DNA from: CAYJBH01 sp964368815
GTDB taxonomy: Bacteria > Bacillota > Clostridia > Oscillospirales > Ruminococcaceae
DNA: 64,000 nt
NCBI GenBank assembly: GCA_964368815.1
Contig: CAYJDA010000001.1
Coordinates: 218,575-282,574 of the forward strand
Reading direction: 5' to 3'
Shown: piece by piece, positions 43,358 through 53,610 of the stretch
Numbering within the stretch: the stretch's first letter is position 1
Layout of the letters: each line of letters starts with the position of its first letter
Made by a program: the position numbers and the translations under genes
Notes under the pieces: generated by a model
Database searches by the model: none
What the model saw: the letters and a program-made list of their open reading frames with translations, nothing else
What the model was told of the DNA's origin: nothing

Positions 43358-45127
43358 TTATTTTAGGCGAGCTTCCTGTTTTTCAAGCTCATCGCAGAGT
43401 TCTTTAGGCATTCTTGCGCCAATTTTGGTGTAGAACTCACGGCAAGCAGCTGCATCTTCAAGCCATAAAGACTTATCTACATCAAGCAGACCTTCAACTA
43501 CATCAAGAGTTATGCCTTCGTCTTCAAGACCTTCGATGTCGATGTCTTTTGCATTAGGAATGTATCCTATTGGGCTCTCTACTGCATCGGCATTACCATG
43601 GCAACGCTCAACAATCCAGTTAAGAACACGCATATTGTCGCCAAATCCGGGCCAGATAAACTTGCCATCGTCGTCAATACGGAACCAGTTAACATTAAAG
43701 ATTTTAGGAGCTTTATCACCAAGCTTTTTACCCATTGTCAGCCAATGACCAAAATAATCACCAATGTTATATCCACAGAAAGGAAGCATTGCCATCGGGT
43801 CACGACGGATAACACCCTGCTGACCTGCTGCTGCAAAGGTAGTTTCGCTAGCCATAATCGAGCCTACGAATACACCATGTTGCCAGTCGAAACTTTGGTA
43901 TACAAGCGGTGCAGTTTTTGCACGACGTCCACCAAATACGATAGCTGTAACCGGCACGCCCTTCGGATTTTCAAACTCAGAAGAGATACAGGGGCAGTTA
44001 CGTGCTGGAGCTGTAAAACGGCTGTTTGGATGAGCACCCTTGTCTCCTGAAGCGGAATCCCATTTCTCACCCTTCCAGTTAAGAGCATTGCTTGGCGGAT
44101 TCTTGTCAAGACCTTCCCACCAAACTGTGTTTTCATCAAGGTTGTGAACAACATTGGTGAAGATGGTATCTTTTTGTGTTGAAATAAGTGCATTTGGATT
44201 AGATTTCATGTTTGTTCCCGGTGCAACACCGAAGAAACCAGCTTCCGGATTGATAGCATATAGCTGGCCATCGTCACCGATATGCATCCAGGCAATATCA
44301 TCACCAACACAGAATACTTCATAACCTTTGTCAAGGTAAGCTTTTGGCGGAATTAGCATAGCAAGGTTTGTTTTTCCACAAGCAGACGGGAAAGCACCAG
44401 TGACGTAGTCGATAGTGCCGTCAGGCTTTTTGAGGCCAAGAATAAGCATATGCTCTGCCATCCAGCCCTCTTTGTAACCTTGGTAGGAAGCAATACGTAG
44501 TGCGAAGCACTTTTTACCGAGAAGAACGTTACCGCCGTATCCACTGTTGATACTCCAGATAGCGTTATCTTCTGGGAAATGCATGATGTAACGATTTTCT
44601 TCGTCAATATCAGCCTTACCATGAAGACCACGAACAAAGTCGTTAGAATCGCCAAGTTGATCTACAGCGCCTTGGCCGATACGGCACATAATGTCCATAT
44701 TAAGAACAACATAGATGCTGTCGGTAAGCTCAACACCAACTTTAGAGTAGGGAGAACCTAAAGGTCCCATGCAATAAGGAATAACGTACATGGTGCGACC
44801 ATTGTAAGCGCCGTCGAATAAACCCTTCATCTTTGTGTATGCTTCGTCGGTAGCCATCCAGTTGTTGGTAGCACCGGCATCTTCTTTTTCTTTTGTACAG
44901 ATAAATGTACGATGTTCAACACGTGCAACGTCATTTATCGCAGTACGGTGAATGTAGCAGCCCGGAAGTTTCTCCTGGTTAAGCTCTTTTAGCTCACCAG
45001 ATGCAAGACTCTGTTTGCGAAGTTCTTTTAATTGATCCTCGCTACCGTCGATGAATACGACATCGGCCGGCTTTACAAGAGCTTTCATCTCATCAATCCA
45101 ATTTAATACATGCTTGTTTGTAAACAT
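43358..45127 (-). CDS. pckG: Phosphoenolpyruvate carboxykinase, GTP-dependent
   Basis: A 589-residue enzyme that interconverts oxaloacetate and PEP with GTP/GDP. The GTP-type signature is plain: FPSACGKTNLAMLIPP (kinase motif with the reactive Cys), FCVGDDIAWMHIGDDGQLYA (metal-binding aspartates) and IVFGGRRAKTAPLVYQS. ENPKGVPVTA also fits. The length is close to the 590-620 of the family. In anaerobes it often works in the CO2-fixing direction toward oxaloacetate. RBS ACGGAGG precedes the ATG, with a strong promoter upstream. Confidence 0.96.
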   Translation of the reverse strand: MFTNKHVLNWIDEMKALVKPADVVFIDGSEDQLKELRKQSLASGELKELNQEKLPGCYIHRTAINDVARVEHRTFICTKEKEDAGATNNWMATDEAYTKMKGLFDGAYNGRTMYVIPYCMGPLGSPYSKVGVELTDSIYVVLNMDIMCRIGQGAVDQLGDSNDFVRGLHGKADIDEENRYIMHFPEDNAIWSINSGYGGNVLLGKKCFALRIASYQGYKEGWMAEHMLILGLKKPDGTIDYVTGAFPSACGKTNLAMLIPPKAYLDKGYEVFCVGDDIAWMHIGDDGQLYAINPEAGFFGVAPGTNMKSNPNALISTQKDTIFTNVVHNLDENTVWWEGLDKNPPSNALNWKGEKWDSASGDKGAHPNSRFTAPARNCPCISSEFENPKGVPVTAIVFGGRRAKTAPLVYQSFDWQHGVFVGSIMASETTFAAAGQQGVIRRDPMAMLPFCGYNIGDYFGHWLTMGKKLGDKAPKIFNVNWFRIDDDGKFIWPGFGDNMRVLNWIVERCHGNADAVESPIGYIPNAKDIDIEGLEDEGITLDVVEGLLDVDKSLWLEDAAACREFYTKIGARMPKELCDELEKQEARLK

Positions 45128-45160
45128 AAGTTTATTGCCTCCGTAATTTTACTTGGTCTT

Positions 45161-45189
45161 ATTTTAACATTTTTTTTCGAATTTTGCAA
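45161..45189 (-). promoter_or_regulatory. Promoter of the PEPCK gene
   Basis: On the minus strand TTGCAA (45184-45189), a 17-bp A-rich spacer and TAAAAT (45161-45166), 34 bp before the ATG. Confidence 0.7.
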
Positions 45190-45207
45190 TAATATTCTGA
45201 TAAATTC

Positions 45208-46203
45208 TTAACAAATTTCACAACTTGCTACTCCGTTTAGATTGAGCGATGCAAAATTGCCTTTTAAGTGTTCATAATAACCTGCTGCAGCTATCATCTC
45301 GGCATTATCGCCGCAAAGTGAAAGTGATGGAAAGAAAAAATTTCTACCTTGCATTTTACAGTCCTGCATTATTTTATCTCGCAACATTGAATTTGCTGCT
45401 ACTCCACCAGCCATACATATTATTTCACAGTTATTTTTGTCGGCAGCCGCCTTTAGCTTATTTGCAAGAATATCTACCGTTTTAAGCTGAAAACATGCCG
45501 CTAGTGAGCATTTATCTACCGTTTCACCCTTCATTTCAAGGTTGTTTTTCAGGTTCATTACTGCTGTTTTCAAACCCGAAAAGCTTACATCGAATTCACC
45601 TTCTGTTTTCGGTGTCGGAAGATTGTATAACCTATCATTGCCTTTAAGTGCCGCCTTAGCAACGTTGGGCCCCCCGGGATACCCCAGCCCAAGTATTCTT
45701 GCCACCTTGTCGAACGCTTCTCCCGCAGCATCATCCACTGTTCTTCCAAGAACCTCAAACTCGGTATAATCTTTTACATAGACAATATGGCTATGTCCTC
45801 CTGAGGCCACTAGACATAAAAAGGGAGGGCGCAAATTTTTATGTTCAAGATATAGTGCCGCAATGTGGCCTCGCAGATGATGAACAGGTATAAGTGAAAG
45901 ACCCGTTGCATACGCGTAAGCCTTAGCAAAATTTATACCCACTAATAATGCACCGATAAGACCCGGCGCATAGGTTACAGCAACGGCATCCGGTTTTGAT
46001 ATACCCGCATCATTTAAAGCCTTGTTTACAACGCTTGTTATGCTTTCAATATGCCTTCTTGATGCTAATTCAGGTACAACACCTCCGTATATCCCATGCT
46101 CCTCCGCCTGTGATGCAATACAGCCGGACAAAATAATTCGACCGTCTTCCACAACCGCCGCCGCAGTTTCATCACAGCTACTCTCAATACCCAGTACCTT
46201 CAT
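45208..46203 (-). CDS. tsaD: tRNA N6-threonylcarbamoyladenosine transferase TsaD
   Basis: A 331-residue ASKHA-fold enzyme that transfers threonylcarbamoyl to A37 of ANN-reading tRNAs. The N-terminal signature is LGIESSCDETAAAVV. The metal-binding HxxxH is in IPVHHLRGHIAALY. LLVGINFAKAYAYA and the nucleotide loop MAGGVAANSMLRDKI follow. Its partners TsaB and TsaE are not in the window. It is the last gene of a polA-rimI-tsaD run; it starts next to the rimI stop. Confidence 0.96.
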   Translation of the reverse strand: MKVLGIESSCDETAAAVVEDGRIILSGCIASQAEEHGIYGGVVPELASRRHIESITSVVNKALNDAGISKPDAVAVTYAPGLIGALLVGINFAKAYAYATGLSLIPVHHLRGHIAALYLEHKNLRPPFLCLVASGGHSHIVYVKDYTEFEVLGRTVDDAAGEAFDKVARILGLGYPGGPNVAKAALKGNDRLYNLPTPKTEGEFDVSFSGLKTAVMNLKNNLEMKGETVDKCSLAACFQLKTVDILANKLKAAADKNNCEIICMAGGVAANSMLRDKIMQDCKMQGRNFFFPSLSLCGDNAEMIAAAGYYEHLKGNFASLNLNGVASCEIC

Positions 46204-46644
46204 TTATCCCTTTATTATCTCCTTTTTAAACAACAGTGCATCATCGTTAGGATTTGTATAAAACCCCATACGTTTACCAACCTGAATAAAATTCCGCCCC
46301 TCATAAAGTGCTATAGCAGATTGATTGTTGGACCGCACCTCTAAAAAAATGTTTTTGACTCCGCGGTCAACAAGTTCTGTGTCCAGCGCGGTCAACAATG
46401 CTTTTGCATATCCTTTACCTCTATGGTTTATATCAGTAATAATATTATTAATATTTGCCTCGTCGCATACAGCATGGCAGGATAGAAATGCTACCACTTC
46501 GTAATTGATAAGCATACAAAGCCCTATCGCACATGAATTACTTAGCTCTGCCCTCAGCTGTTCCTCGCTCCATCCATCATCTGTATATTTTTGCAGCAAA
46601 TATACTCGTTGTAATATTTTTTCACTAAGACGAACTATCTGCAT
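46204..46644 (-). CDS. rimI: Ribosomal protein alanine N-acetyltransferase RimI
   Basis: A 146-residue GNAT enzyme of the RimI group, which acetylates the N-terminus of ribosomal protein bS18. The acetyl-CoA loop is DINHRGKGYAKALLTALD, followed by FLEVRSNNQSAIALYEGRNF and GKRMGFYTNPNDDALLFKKE, all typical. It shares one base with the end of polA and abuts tsaD; rimI and tsaD are neighbours in many Firmicutes. Confidence 0.92.
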   Translation of the reverse strand: MQIVRLSEKILQRVYLLQKYTDDGWSEEQLRAELSNSCAIGLCMLINYEVVAFLSCHAVCDEANINNIITDINHRGKGYAKALLTALDTELVDRGVKNIFLEVRSNNQSAIALYEGRNFIQVGKRMGFYTNPNDDALLFKKEIIKG

Positions 46645-49154
46645 TAATGAGCCTCTAACCAGTTTTTTCCGCTTCCTGTTTCTGCAACTAACTCAACAGC
46701 AAGCTTAGCTGCAAACTCCATCTCCTGTTCCAATATTTTTTTAACGGTCTCGGTTAGCGAGCTTTCGCATTCCACTAAAAGTTCATCATGAACTTGAAGA
46801 ATAAGCTTGGCATCTATATCTAGTTCCTCTATTTTTTTGTGTACCTTTATCATTGCAAGCTTAATTATATCTGCAGCAGTACCCTGAATTGGGGTATTCA
46901 TTGCGATTCGCTCACCCATCTTTTTTATATTGATGTTACCGGCCTTCAGCTCCGGAATAACCCTTCGTCGTCCAAAATGAGTGGTAACATAACCATTTAG
47001 CTTAGCATTTTCTACAGTCTCTTTTAGATATTTGTCTACACCTGAAAACTCTGAAAGATAGTTTTTAATAAAGCGGTCTGCCTCTTTAACTGTAACACCT
47101 ATATCTTTTGCTAAAGAGAAAGCTCCTATACCATATACAATGCCAAAGTTAACAGCCTTCGCACTTCTACGCATATCCTCGGTAACCATCAGCGGCGGCA
47201 ATTCAAACACCTTTGCCGCAGTCGTTAAGTGAATATCTTCCCCCGATATAAATGCATTTTGCATCTCCTTGTCATCCGACAAAGAGGCAAGAATTCTAAG
47301 CTCAATTTGGGAATAGTCGGCATCAACTAAGCTTCTGCCCTCAGGGGCTACAAAGAATTTTCGGAGTTCCCTTCCAAGTTCGGTTCTTATAGGAATATTT
47401 TGCAGATTAGGCTCCTTTGAACTTATCCTGCCTGTACGAGTTTCTGTCTGCTTAAAAAATGTGTGAATTCTTCCGTCTTCATCTATCTGGGATATCAGCC
47501 CCTCAACATAGGTCGATATTAACTTTTGAAGTGTTCTGTATTCCAATATCTTTTCTACCGCCGGATGATAGAGTTTAAGCCTTTCCAGCGTTTCTGCATT
47601 TGTGGAATATCCAGATTTTGTTTTTTTCCCGGTAGGCAAATCCAGTACCTCAAATAAAACAACACCGAGTTGCTTTGGTGAATTAATATTGAACTCATAC
47701 CCTACATCAGAAAAAATTTCTTTTACAAGGGTATCTGCCCTACCCTTCAACTCCGTTCCAAAGTTTTCTATACCATCTTGGTCAACAGCAAACCCTATTA
47801 TTTCCATATCGGATAATACTTTCGATAACGGCAGTTCGATCTCATCGTGTAATTTCTGCATTTCGGCATCATTCATCTCTTTTTGCAAAAGATTAAAAAG
47901 TGTAACAATGCAATCTTCCCAACATTCTGATTCTATTCCGTATTCAGCAGATATGTCCTTTACATTGTAATCTTTTGCAGAGGGATTTAATAGGTATGCG
48001 GCAAGCTTTGCATCAAAGGTAATATTATTAACTTCAATACTTTTTTGCAGTGCAATCTTATATATAGATTTAGCATCAAAGCAGTGTTTTTCGGTTTCGG
48101 AAGAGAGTACCTCTCTAAACTTTAGACCGTTCGGGTCAATCACCTCGTAGGTGCTCCCATCGGTAATCGTAACAACGTTATCTTCATTGCATACAACAAA
48201 TAACCTTGAACCATTGTCCGTAACAACGCCTTCAGTTAACTTATTTGTTTTATAACCACCGGTTGCCTTAATGTTTTCAAGTCCGAGACGATCTTTTAGC
48301 TTTGTCATCTCCAATCTTGATAGGAGTGCTGCCGCTTGATTAGAATCTCCTGCACTCTTAATATATCTCGTAGGATCGGTATCGATTGGTACGTTGCAAT
48401 TGATTTCGGCTAGTGTACGACTTAGGTATACCATGTCTTTAGAATCGATTAGTTTTTGTCTTGCAGCAGGTTTTATTTCATTGCTTTCGATGTTTTCATA
48501 TATCCCTTCAATACTTCCAAACCTTGCGATCAATTTACAAGCAGTTACCTCTCCAATCCCTTTGGCTCCCGGGATTTTGTCTGATGCATCTCCCGCTAAA
48601 CCTTTTACATCGATAAGCTGCTTTGGAGACACGCCATATTTATCCATAATGGCTTCTTCATCGATTAAATTTGTTTCGCCACGTCCAAACTGAGTTGTTG
48701 TAAGTAGCAGCTTAACCGATGACGTAACCAGTTGTTGACCATCTCGGTCTCCACTCGCTATGATGCAGTCTATTCCATTTTCTGAACAGTTTTTCGAAAG
48801 AGTTCCGATTATGTCGTCAGCCTCGTACCCCTCACAGCTAACTATGGAATATCCAAGCTTCTCTAACAGCTCTTTTATTATCGGAAGCTGACTTTTTAAT
48901 TCCTCCGGCATGGGAGAGCGACCTGCTTTATAACCATCATAAAGTTCGTGTCGAAAAGTTTTTTTCGGCAGATCGAAAGCTATTGCAACCGCATCAGGTT
49001 TTTCCTGTTCGGTTAGTTTGAGTAAAATATTCATAAATCCAACAATAGCATTGGTAAATTCACCCTGCCTCGTACTGAGAATTTTTATACCAAAAAAGGC
49101 ACGGTTTATCACGCTATTACCGTCTATACAAAGTAGTTTCACTAAGTCCTCCAA
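46644..49154 (-). CDS. polA: DNA polymerase I
   Basis: An 836-residue family A polymerase. Residues 1 to about 290 are the 5'-3' exonuclease (LCIDGNSVINRAFFGIK, ASGDRDGQQLV, DVKGLAGDASDKIPGAKGIG). The middle domain (about 305-450) keeps the fold but lacks the DxE residues of a working 3'-5' exonuclease, as in Bacillus relatives. The polymerase domain has motif A DADYSQIELRILASLSD, motif B RRSAKAVNFGIVYGIGAF and motif C LQVHDELLVE. It works in Okazaki fragment processing and repair and lacks proofreading. The ATG at 49154 opens the polA-rimI-tsaD operon. Confidence 0.96.
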   Translation of the reverse strand: MEDLVKLLCIDGNSVINRAFFGIKILSTRQGEFTNAIVGFMNILLKLTEQEKPDAVAIAFDLPKKTFRHELYDGYKAGRSPMPEELKSQLPIIKELLEKLGYSIVSCEGYEADDIIGTLSKNCSENGIDCIIASGDRDGQQLVTSSVKLLLTTTQFGRGETNLIDEEAIMDKYGVSPKQLIDVKGLAGDASDKIPGAKGIGEVTACKLIARFGSIEGIYENIESNEIKPAARQKLIDSKDMVYLSRTLAEINCNVPIDTDPTRYIKSAGDSNQAAALLSRLEMTKLKDRLGLENIKATGGYKTNKLTEGVVTDNGSRLFVVCNEDNVVTITDGSTYEVIDPNGLKFREVLSSETEKHCFDAKSIYKIALQKSIEVNNITFDAKLAAYLLNPSAKDYNVKDISAEYGIESECWEDCIVTLFNLLQKEMNDAEMQKLHDEIELPLSKVLSDMEIIGFAVDQDGIENFGTELKGRADTLVKEIFSDVGYEFNINSPKQLGVVLFEVLDLPTGKKTKSGYSTNAETLERLKLYHPAVEKILEYRTLQKLISTYVEGLISQIDEDGRIHTFFKQTETRTGRISSKEPNLQNIPIRTELGRELRKFFVAPEGRSLVDADYSQIELRILASLSDDKEMQNAFISGEDIHLTTAAKVFELPPLMVTEDMRRSAKAVNFGIVYGIGAFSLAKDIGVTVKEADRFIKNYLSEFSGVDKYLKETVENAKLNGYVTTHFGRRRVIPELKAGNINIKKMGERIAMNTPIQGTAADIIKLAMIKVHKKIEELDIDAKLILQVHDELLVECESSLTETVKKILEQEMEFAAKLAVELVAETGSGKNWLEAH

Positions 49155-49264
49155 AATTCTTATGCAAATATATATTTTAGTATATCATAAAAAATGAATT
49201 TGTGGTATACTTGTATAATTAAAAAATAATTATTTGTTTTAAATAGAAAGGAATTATTACAAAT

Positions 49265-50203
49265 ATGCCCCTATTCTGTGGTGTAGAGCTTTCAAGTGGT
49301 GCAATTCTTGCGCCGATGGCTGGTTTTACCGATGATATATTTCGATGTTTATCTGTAGAGCAAGGAGCAATAATAACTATATCCGAGATGGTAAGCGCAA
49401 GAGCTGTAACACTTGGAGATACTAAAAGTGGTGAGCTGTGCAATAACTATTCATCTCTTTCACCGTTTGGTATTCAGCTTTTTGGTTCGCGCCCTGAAGA
49501 TTTTAGCATAGCATCCAGCAAACTAATGCAGTACCGTCCTGATTTTTTCGATATTAACTGTGGCTGTCCTGCACCAAAAATAACAGGCTCCGGCGGAGGA
49601 AGTTCACTACTTAAAAACCCTGAATTAATCGGTGAAATTGTTGCTTCAGTTAAAGCCGCAACGGGTATTGCTGTGTCGATAAAACTTCGAACCGGCATAG
49701 AAGGTGAACCTGCTGCTGTTAAAGCAGCAATCTGCGGTGTGCAAGGCGGAGCAGAACTGGTCACGGTTCACGGGCGTTATCAGCGCCAAGGCTATCGACC
49801 GCCGGTAGATTACGATATTGCCGCAGAAGTTAAGAAAAATATTAAAGTTCCCATGATATTTAATGGAGATGTTTCGGACATAAACTCCGCAAATCTAGCC
49901 TTAAAAAAGAGTAATGCTGACGGAGTTATGATTGGACGCGCCGCATTAGGCAACCCATTTATTTTTAGCATGCACTCTGAAAGCGTACCGTGTTCGATGA
50001 CCGATAGAGTCAATATGCTTATGCGCCATGCTGAGCTTATTAATGATCGATATGGTACTAATGGCCTTATTGCTTTCAGGACACACATTACGCATTATAT
50101 AAAAGGTTTTAGAAACGCTGCTTCAATGCGAAGAGAAGCGGTAAAAGTTACTGTTTTAGATGATGTGCGGTCTATAGCGAATAGATTATCTGCCTTAAAC
50201 TAA
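49265..50203 (+). CDS. dusB: tRNA-dihydrouridine synthase
   Basis: A 312-residue FMN enzyme that reduces uridines in tRNA D-loops. It shows LAPMAGFTDDIFRCL, DINCGCPAPKITGSGGGSSL (catalytic Cys in INCGCP), SIKLRTGI and VHGRYQRQGY, then FNGDVSDINSA and GVMIGRAALGNPFIF for flavin phosphate binding. The C-terminal helical domain has FRTHITHYIKGF. RBS AGAAAGGA. It is divergent from polA and overlaps the end of the convergent HD gene by 9 bp. Confidence 0.95.
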   Translation: MPLFCGVELSSGAILAPMAGFTDDIFRCLSVEQGAIITISEMVSARAVTLGDTKSGELCNNYSSLSPFGIQLFGSRPEDFSIASSKLMQYRPDFFDINCGCPAPKITGSGGGSSLLKNPELIGEIVASVKAATGIAVSIKLRTGIEGEPAAVKAAICGVQGGAELVTVHGRYQRQGYRPPVDYDIAAEVKKNIKVPMIFNGDVSDINSANLALKKSNADGVMIGRAALGNPFIFSMHSESVPCSMTDRVNMLMRHAELINDRYGTNGLIAFRTHITHYIKGFRNAASMRREAVKVTVLDDVRSIANRLSALN

Positions 50204-50782
50204 TGTTAGCTCATCAAGATTTTTTGAATAAGCATTAAGCATATATTTATTAAAATAATCTATTTCGGGAAGATTCATCTCCCTCAGAACCTTCTCCTGT
50301 GTTTCTAAAGCCGATTTAAAATCGGTATTCCCACCACTGTTTTCCTCGATACACTTTATGAGTGCAGATAACTTATCCGCCGCCTTTAAAAGCCTCTTTT
50401 CATACTCACTCAGCACCTCTTGTAAAGCTATAGGTTCAATATACCGAGAAAGGTTATCCGGCAACAGTGAACAAAGCCTAACAACGGAATCTTTTTCCAG
50501 TTTTTTATACTGTGCCTTTAGTTGACTGTTTTGATATTTGACCGGAGTGGGCATATCTCCGGTTAGAATTTCACTAATGTCATGATATAGTGCAGTTGTT
50601 GCAAGAAGTTCCGGTCTTACACTCTTCCTATTAAACTCAATTACGGCAATAATCCCAAGCATATGTGCTAACTGTGCAGTTTCCGCGCTATGTTCTGAAA
50701 GATTTTCATTTCGAAGTTGGCGCATCAATCCCCATCTATTAATAAACTTCATTCTTGCCAATAACGCAGAAAAGGAGTACAT
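50195..50782 (-). CDS. HD domain 5'-nucleotidase, YfbR-like
   Basis: A 195-residue HD-superfamily phosphohydrolase resembling E. coli YfbR (199 residues), which dephosphorylates deoxynucleoside monophosphates. The metal site is visible as the His of EHSAETAQLAHMLG, the HD pair in TTALYHDISEILTGDMPTP and the distal Asp in KAADKLSALIKCIEE. The starting phrase FINRWGLMRQLRNENLSEHS is typical. It may contribute to the pyrimidine pool with the deaminases upstream in the window, although it is some 10 kb away. Confidence 0.9.
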   Translation of the reverse strand: MYSFSALLARMKFINRWGLMRQLRNENLSEHSAETAQLAHMLGIIAVIEFNRKSVRPELLATTALYHDISEILTGDMPTPVKYQNSQLKAQYKKLEKDSVVRLCSLLPDNLSRYIEPIALQEVLSEYEKRLLKAADKLSALIKCIEENSGGNTDFKSALETQEKVLREMNLPEIDYFNKYMLNAYSKNLDELTLV

Positions 50783-50863
50783 TCTTCACCTCTAACATAT
50801 TATTCTATATGTGTTAATATTAACCTACAACGATAAATTAGTCAAGAAAGGAATCGATAATTA

Positions 50864-53206
50864 ATGGCCATTAGCTTTAAATACAGATATAAAAACTACA
50901 GTTATAGAACTGTCTTTTTAATCGCTTTTATAACTGCCTTTTTGATGCTTTTACCGTTTATTTTTTATGATAAAGGTTTCTTTTTATACTGTGGCGATTA
51001 TAATTCGCAACAAATCCCTTTTACAGTTATGTTGTCGCGCTGGTTTCACGGCGGTCTTGATGCTTACAGTTTTGGTATTGACCTGGGTGGTTCATTTGTT
51101 AATTCCTATTCATTCTACACCTTAGGCTCACCATTTGCAATGCTGCTAATGGTGTTTCCTGAAGCTGCAATCCCCTATTTAATGCCCTATGCTTTATGTT
51201 TAAAGTTTGCTACAGCAGCATTAACCGGCTATATGTATATAAAAAGATATATGAAAATTTCGGGATATGCTGCTGCCTGTGCAATGCTATATGCTTTTTC
51301 CGGGTTTTCGGTTTATAACATTTTTTTTAATCATTTTCTTGACCCAGTAGCATTATTTCCGTTATTGCTTTTCTCTCTTGATGCCTATTTCTATGATGAC
51401 AGAAAGGGAGTTTTTGCTGTGTCGGTAGCAATTAATTTGCTAAATAATTACTTTTTCTTTACCGGCCAGGTTGTTTTCCTTATTATCTACTTTGTAGCTA
51501 AGCTTGTTATGGGTGAATATAAACTTACCTTAAAACGTTTTATTTTTATTGCGATCGAGACTGTGATTGGTTTATTAATGGGATTATTATTTGCACTTCC
51601 TGCCTTTATCAGCATCCTTGAAAACCCTCGTTCAACAAACTATAGCCATGGATTTAACCTTCTCCTACACGGAACTTCGCAACAATATGCAGCGATAATT
51701 AGCTCATTATTTTTACCGCAAGACCCCCCATATCTACCAAATGTTTTTACTGATGGTGTTATTAAGTGGACAAGCATGTCGGCATATTTACCACTATTCT
51801 CAATGGCGGGAACCGTCGCATATTTTAGGTCTAAAGAGCGTTCCTTTATTAAGCCGGTACTGGTCGTGTGTCTGGTTATGGCGCTGGTTCCTATCCTTAA
51901 CAGTGCATTTTATGCATTTAATTCCAGCTACTATGCCAGATGGTTTTACATGCCCATATTGTTAATGACTGTTGCCACCGGCAGGGCACTTGAAGGAAAC
52001 AAAAAAACATTGACCACTAGTGTTATAGCTGTTGGTGCAATAACATTGGTATATACTCTTTTCGCCTTAGTCCCTAATAAAATCGACGAGGAAATGGTTA
52101 TCGGACTGGCCGATCGTCCTGCAATTTACTGGTTAACAATTGCAACTGCAATTATTGGCTTGGCAATAGCCTTTGTATGGATTAAGAAGTTTAAAAGGAG
52201 ACCCTGTGAGTCTCAAATACTATTGGCTTTTATCTGTGTGTTCTCAGTGTTTTACGGAATAGTTCACCTTGCAACCGGCAAGATACCACAGCTCGAAAAC
52301 GATAGCGGTTATAAGTCACAGAATTACGATTCAATGTCGCTTGATATTCTCTCAGAAGATGAAAGTTTTTATCGGGTTGACAGCTATAATGCATACGATA
52401 ACAACAGCATATTTTTAGATTTAAACGGTCTACAATTTTTTAACAGTGTTGTTAGTCCGTCGATTTTGGAATTCTATCCTTCAGTTGGTGTTAAGCGTGA
52501 TGTTTCATCTAAACCAGAATGGTCAAATTATGCGCTGAGATCTTTGCTATCGGTAAAATACCTATTAGTACCTACAGAGGAAGAGGCTGACTTCTTAAAG
52601 GATGAGCTGTTATATGGTTTCAGCTTTTATGACAGAGTAGAGAGCTTTAGTATATATATAAACGATCATTTTTTGCCCATGGGAATAATATTAAACGAAT
52701 ATATAACCGAGGACAGCTTTAATGAAATAGCAGAAGAACTACGGTCTTCTTTGTTATTGAAAGGTATTGTATTATCTAATGAACAGATAGAACTTTATAA
52801 TAGTTTTATGAGCGAGGTTCCGAGTTCCGAACTCTCCTTAACCGGATATGACCATATGGTTTCCGATGTATCGGAAATTACTACTGCCACAGATTTCATC
52901 GATACCGGAAACGGTTTTACCGCTAAGGTCACTGTCGACAAACAGTCTATGGTTATGTTTTCAATTCCTTATGATAATGGATTTACCGCATACATTAATG
53001 AAGAAATTACACCGATAGAAAATGTAAACAATGGGCTTAGTGCTATATCTGTGCCTGCCGGAGAACATACCATAACTTTTGAGTATCAAACTCCTTTTCT
53101 TCATCTATCAATGTTGCTTTGCTTTATAGGTGTTATACTATATTTAGTATATGTTATCAATGTAAAGCATAATTATACAACCTACAGTATAGCTGACAAC
53201 CCTTAA
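50864..53206 (+). CDS. YfhO family membrane protein
   Basis: A 780-residue polytopic membrane protein with about 12 TM segments in the first 480 residues, a soluble region from about 490 to 740, and a last TM segment near the C-terminus. Phrases such as FFLYCGDYNSQQIPFTVMLS, FNHFLDPVALFPLLLFSLDA and INYWLTI-type helices fit YfhO proteins, which B. subtilis uses in glycosylation of lipoteichoic acid. They share a GT-C-like architecture and probably act outside on a polyprenyl-linked sugar. The substrate is not known here. RBS AAAGGAATC. Confidence 0.9.
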   Translation: MAISFKYRYKNYSYRTVFLIAFITAFLMLLPFIFYDKGFFLYCGDYNSQQIPFTVMLSRWFHGGLDAYSFGIDLGGSFVNSYSFYTLGSPFAMLLMVFPEAAIPYLMPYALCLKFATAALTGYMYIKRYMKISGYAAACAMLYAFSGFSVYNIFFNHFLDPVALFPLLLFSLDAYFYDDRKGVFAVSVAINLLNNYFFFTGQVVFLIIYFVAKLVMGEYKLTLKRFIFIAIETVIGLLMGLLFALPAFISILENPRSTNYSHGFNLLLHGTSQQYAAIISSLFLPQDPPYLPNVFTDGVIKWTSMSAYLPLFSMAGTVAYFRSKERSFIKPVLVVCLVMALVPILNSAFYAFNSSYYARWFYMPILLMTVATGRALEGNKKTLTTSVIAVGAITLVYTLFALVPNKIDEEMVIGLADRPAIYWLTIATAIIGLAIAFVWIKKFKRRPCESQILLAFICVFSVFYGIVHLATGKIPQLENDSGYKSQNYDSMSLDILSEDESFYRVDSYNAYDNNSIFLDLNGLQFFNSVVSPSILEFYPSVGVKRDVSSKPEWSNYALRSLLSVKYLLVPTEEEADFLKDELLYGFSFYDRVESFSIYINDHFLPMGIILNEYITEDSFNEIAEELRSSLLLKGIVLSNEQIELYNSFMSEVPSSELSLTGYDHMVSDVSEITTATDFIDTGNGFTAKVTVDKQSMVMFSIPYDNGFTAYINEEITPIENVNNGLSAISVPAGEHTITFEYQTPFLHLSMLLCFIGVILYLVYVINVKHNYTTYSIADNP

Positions 53207-53281
53207 ACCACCTGTTTATTTAAAAAAATTAGATTGAAACTGAAAATTGTTTATTTCGTAACAAAAAAACAGGATTTCATA

Positions 53282-53303
53282 TTCAATTGACCGGATAGGT
53301 TAA
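53282..53303 (+). repeat. Direct repeat copy 1 (TTCAATTGACCGGAT type)
   Basis: TTCAATTGACCGGATAGGTT and following AA. It matches copy 2 at 53559-53580 except for two positions. Confidence 0.8.
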
Positions 53304-53558
53304 GACGAGAACTGTACGATGACTTATTAAAAAGGGAAACTCGAATACCCCAAAAGTATATATCATTACCTCTAAATAATAATTCATATACTTTTTTAGG
53401 ATAACCGAGATTGTTAATTAATAAATAGCTAATACTTTTTTCGCTTTCGCTTATCATTGACCAAATAGTATCATAACTGTTTTTCCAAAGTATATACCCT
53501 CAGTAGTCGTATTTAGAAGTATACTTTTTGTTTTTCCAACACAATATGTTGTGGTGTT

Positions 53559-53580
53559 TTCAATTGACCGGATCGGTTTA
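53559..53580 (+). repeat. Direct repeat copy 2 (TTCAATTGACCGGAT type)
   Basis: TTCAATTGACCGGATCGGTT and following TA, 277 bp downstream of copy 1. It contains the small inverted repeat ACCG-GAT-CGGT and ends 30 bp before the -35 of the PilZ gene promoter. Confidence 0.8.
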
Positions 53581-53610
53581 TTTTTCATCTTTGTAAATTG
53601 TTATTTGTTA

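Noticed and set aside
53251..53457. 68-codon minus-strand frame between the YfhO and PilZ genes
   Set aside because: No ribosome binding site, no recognised family, and the region looks non-coding.
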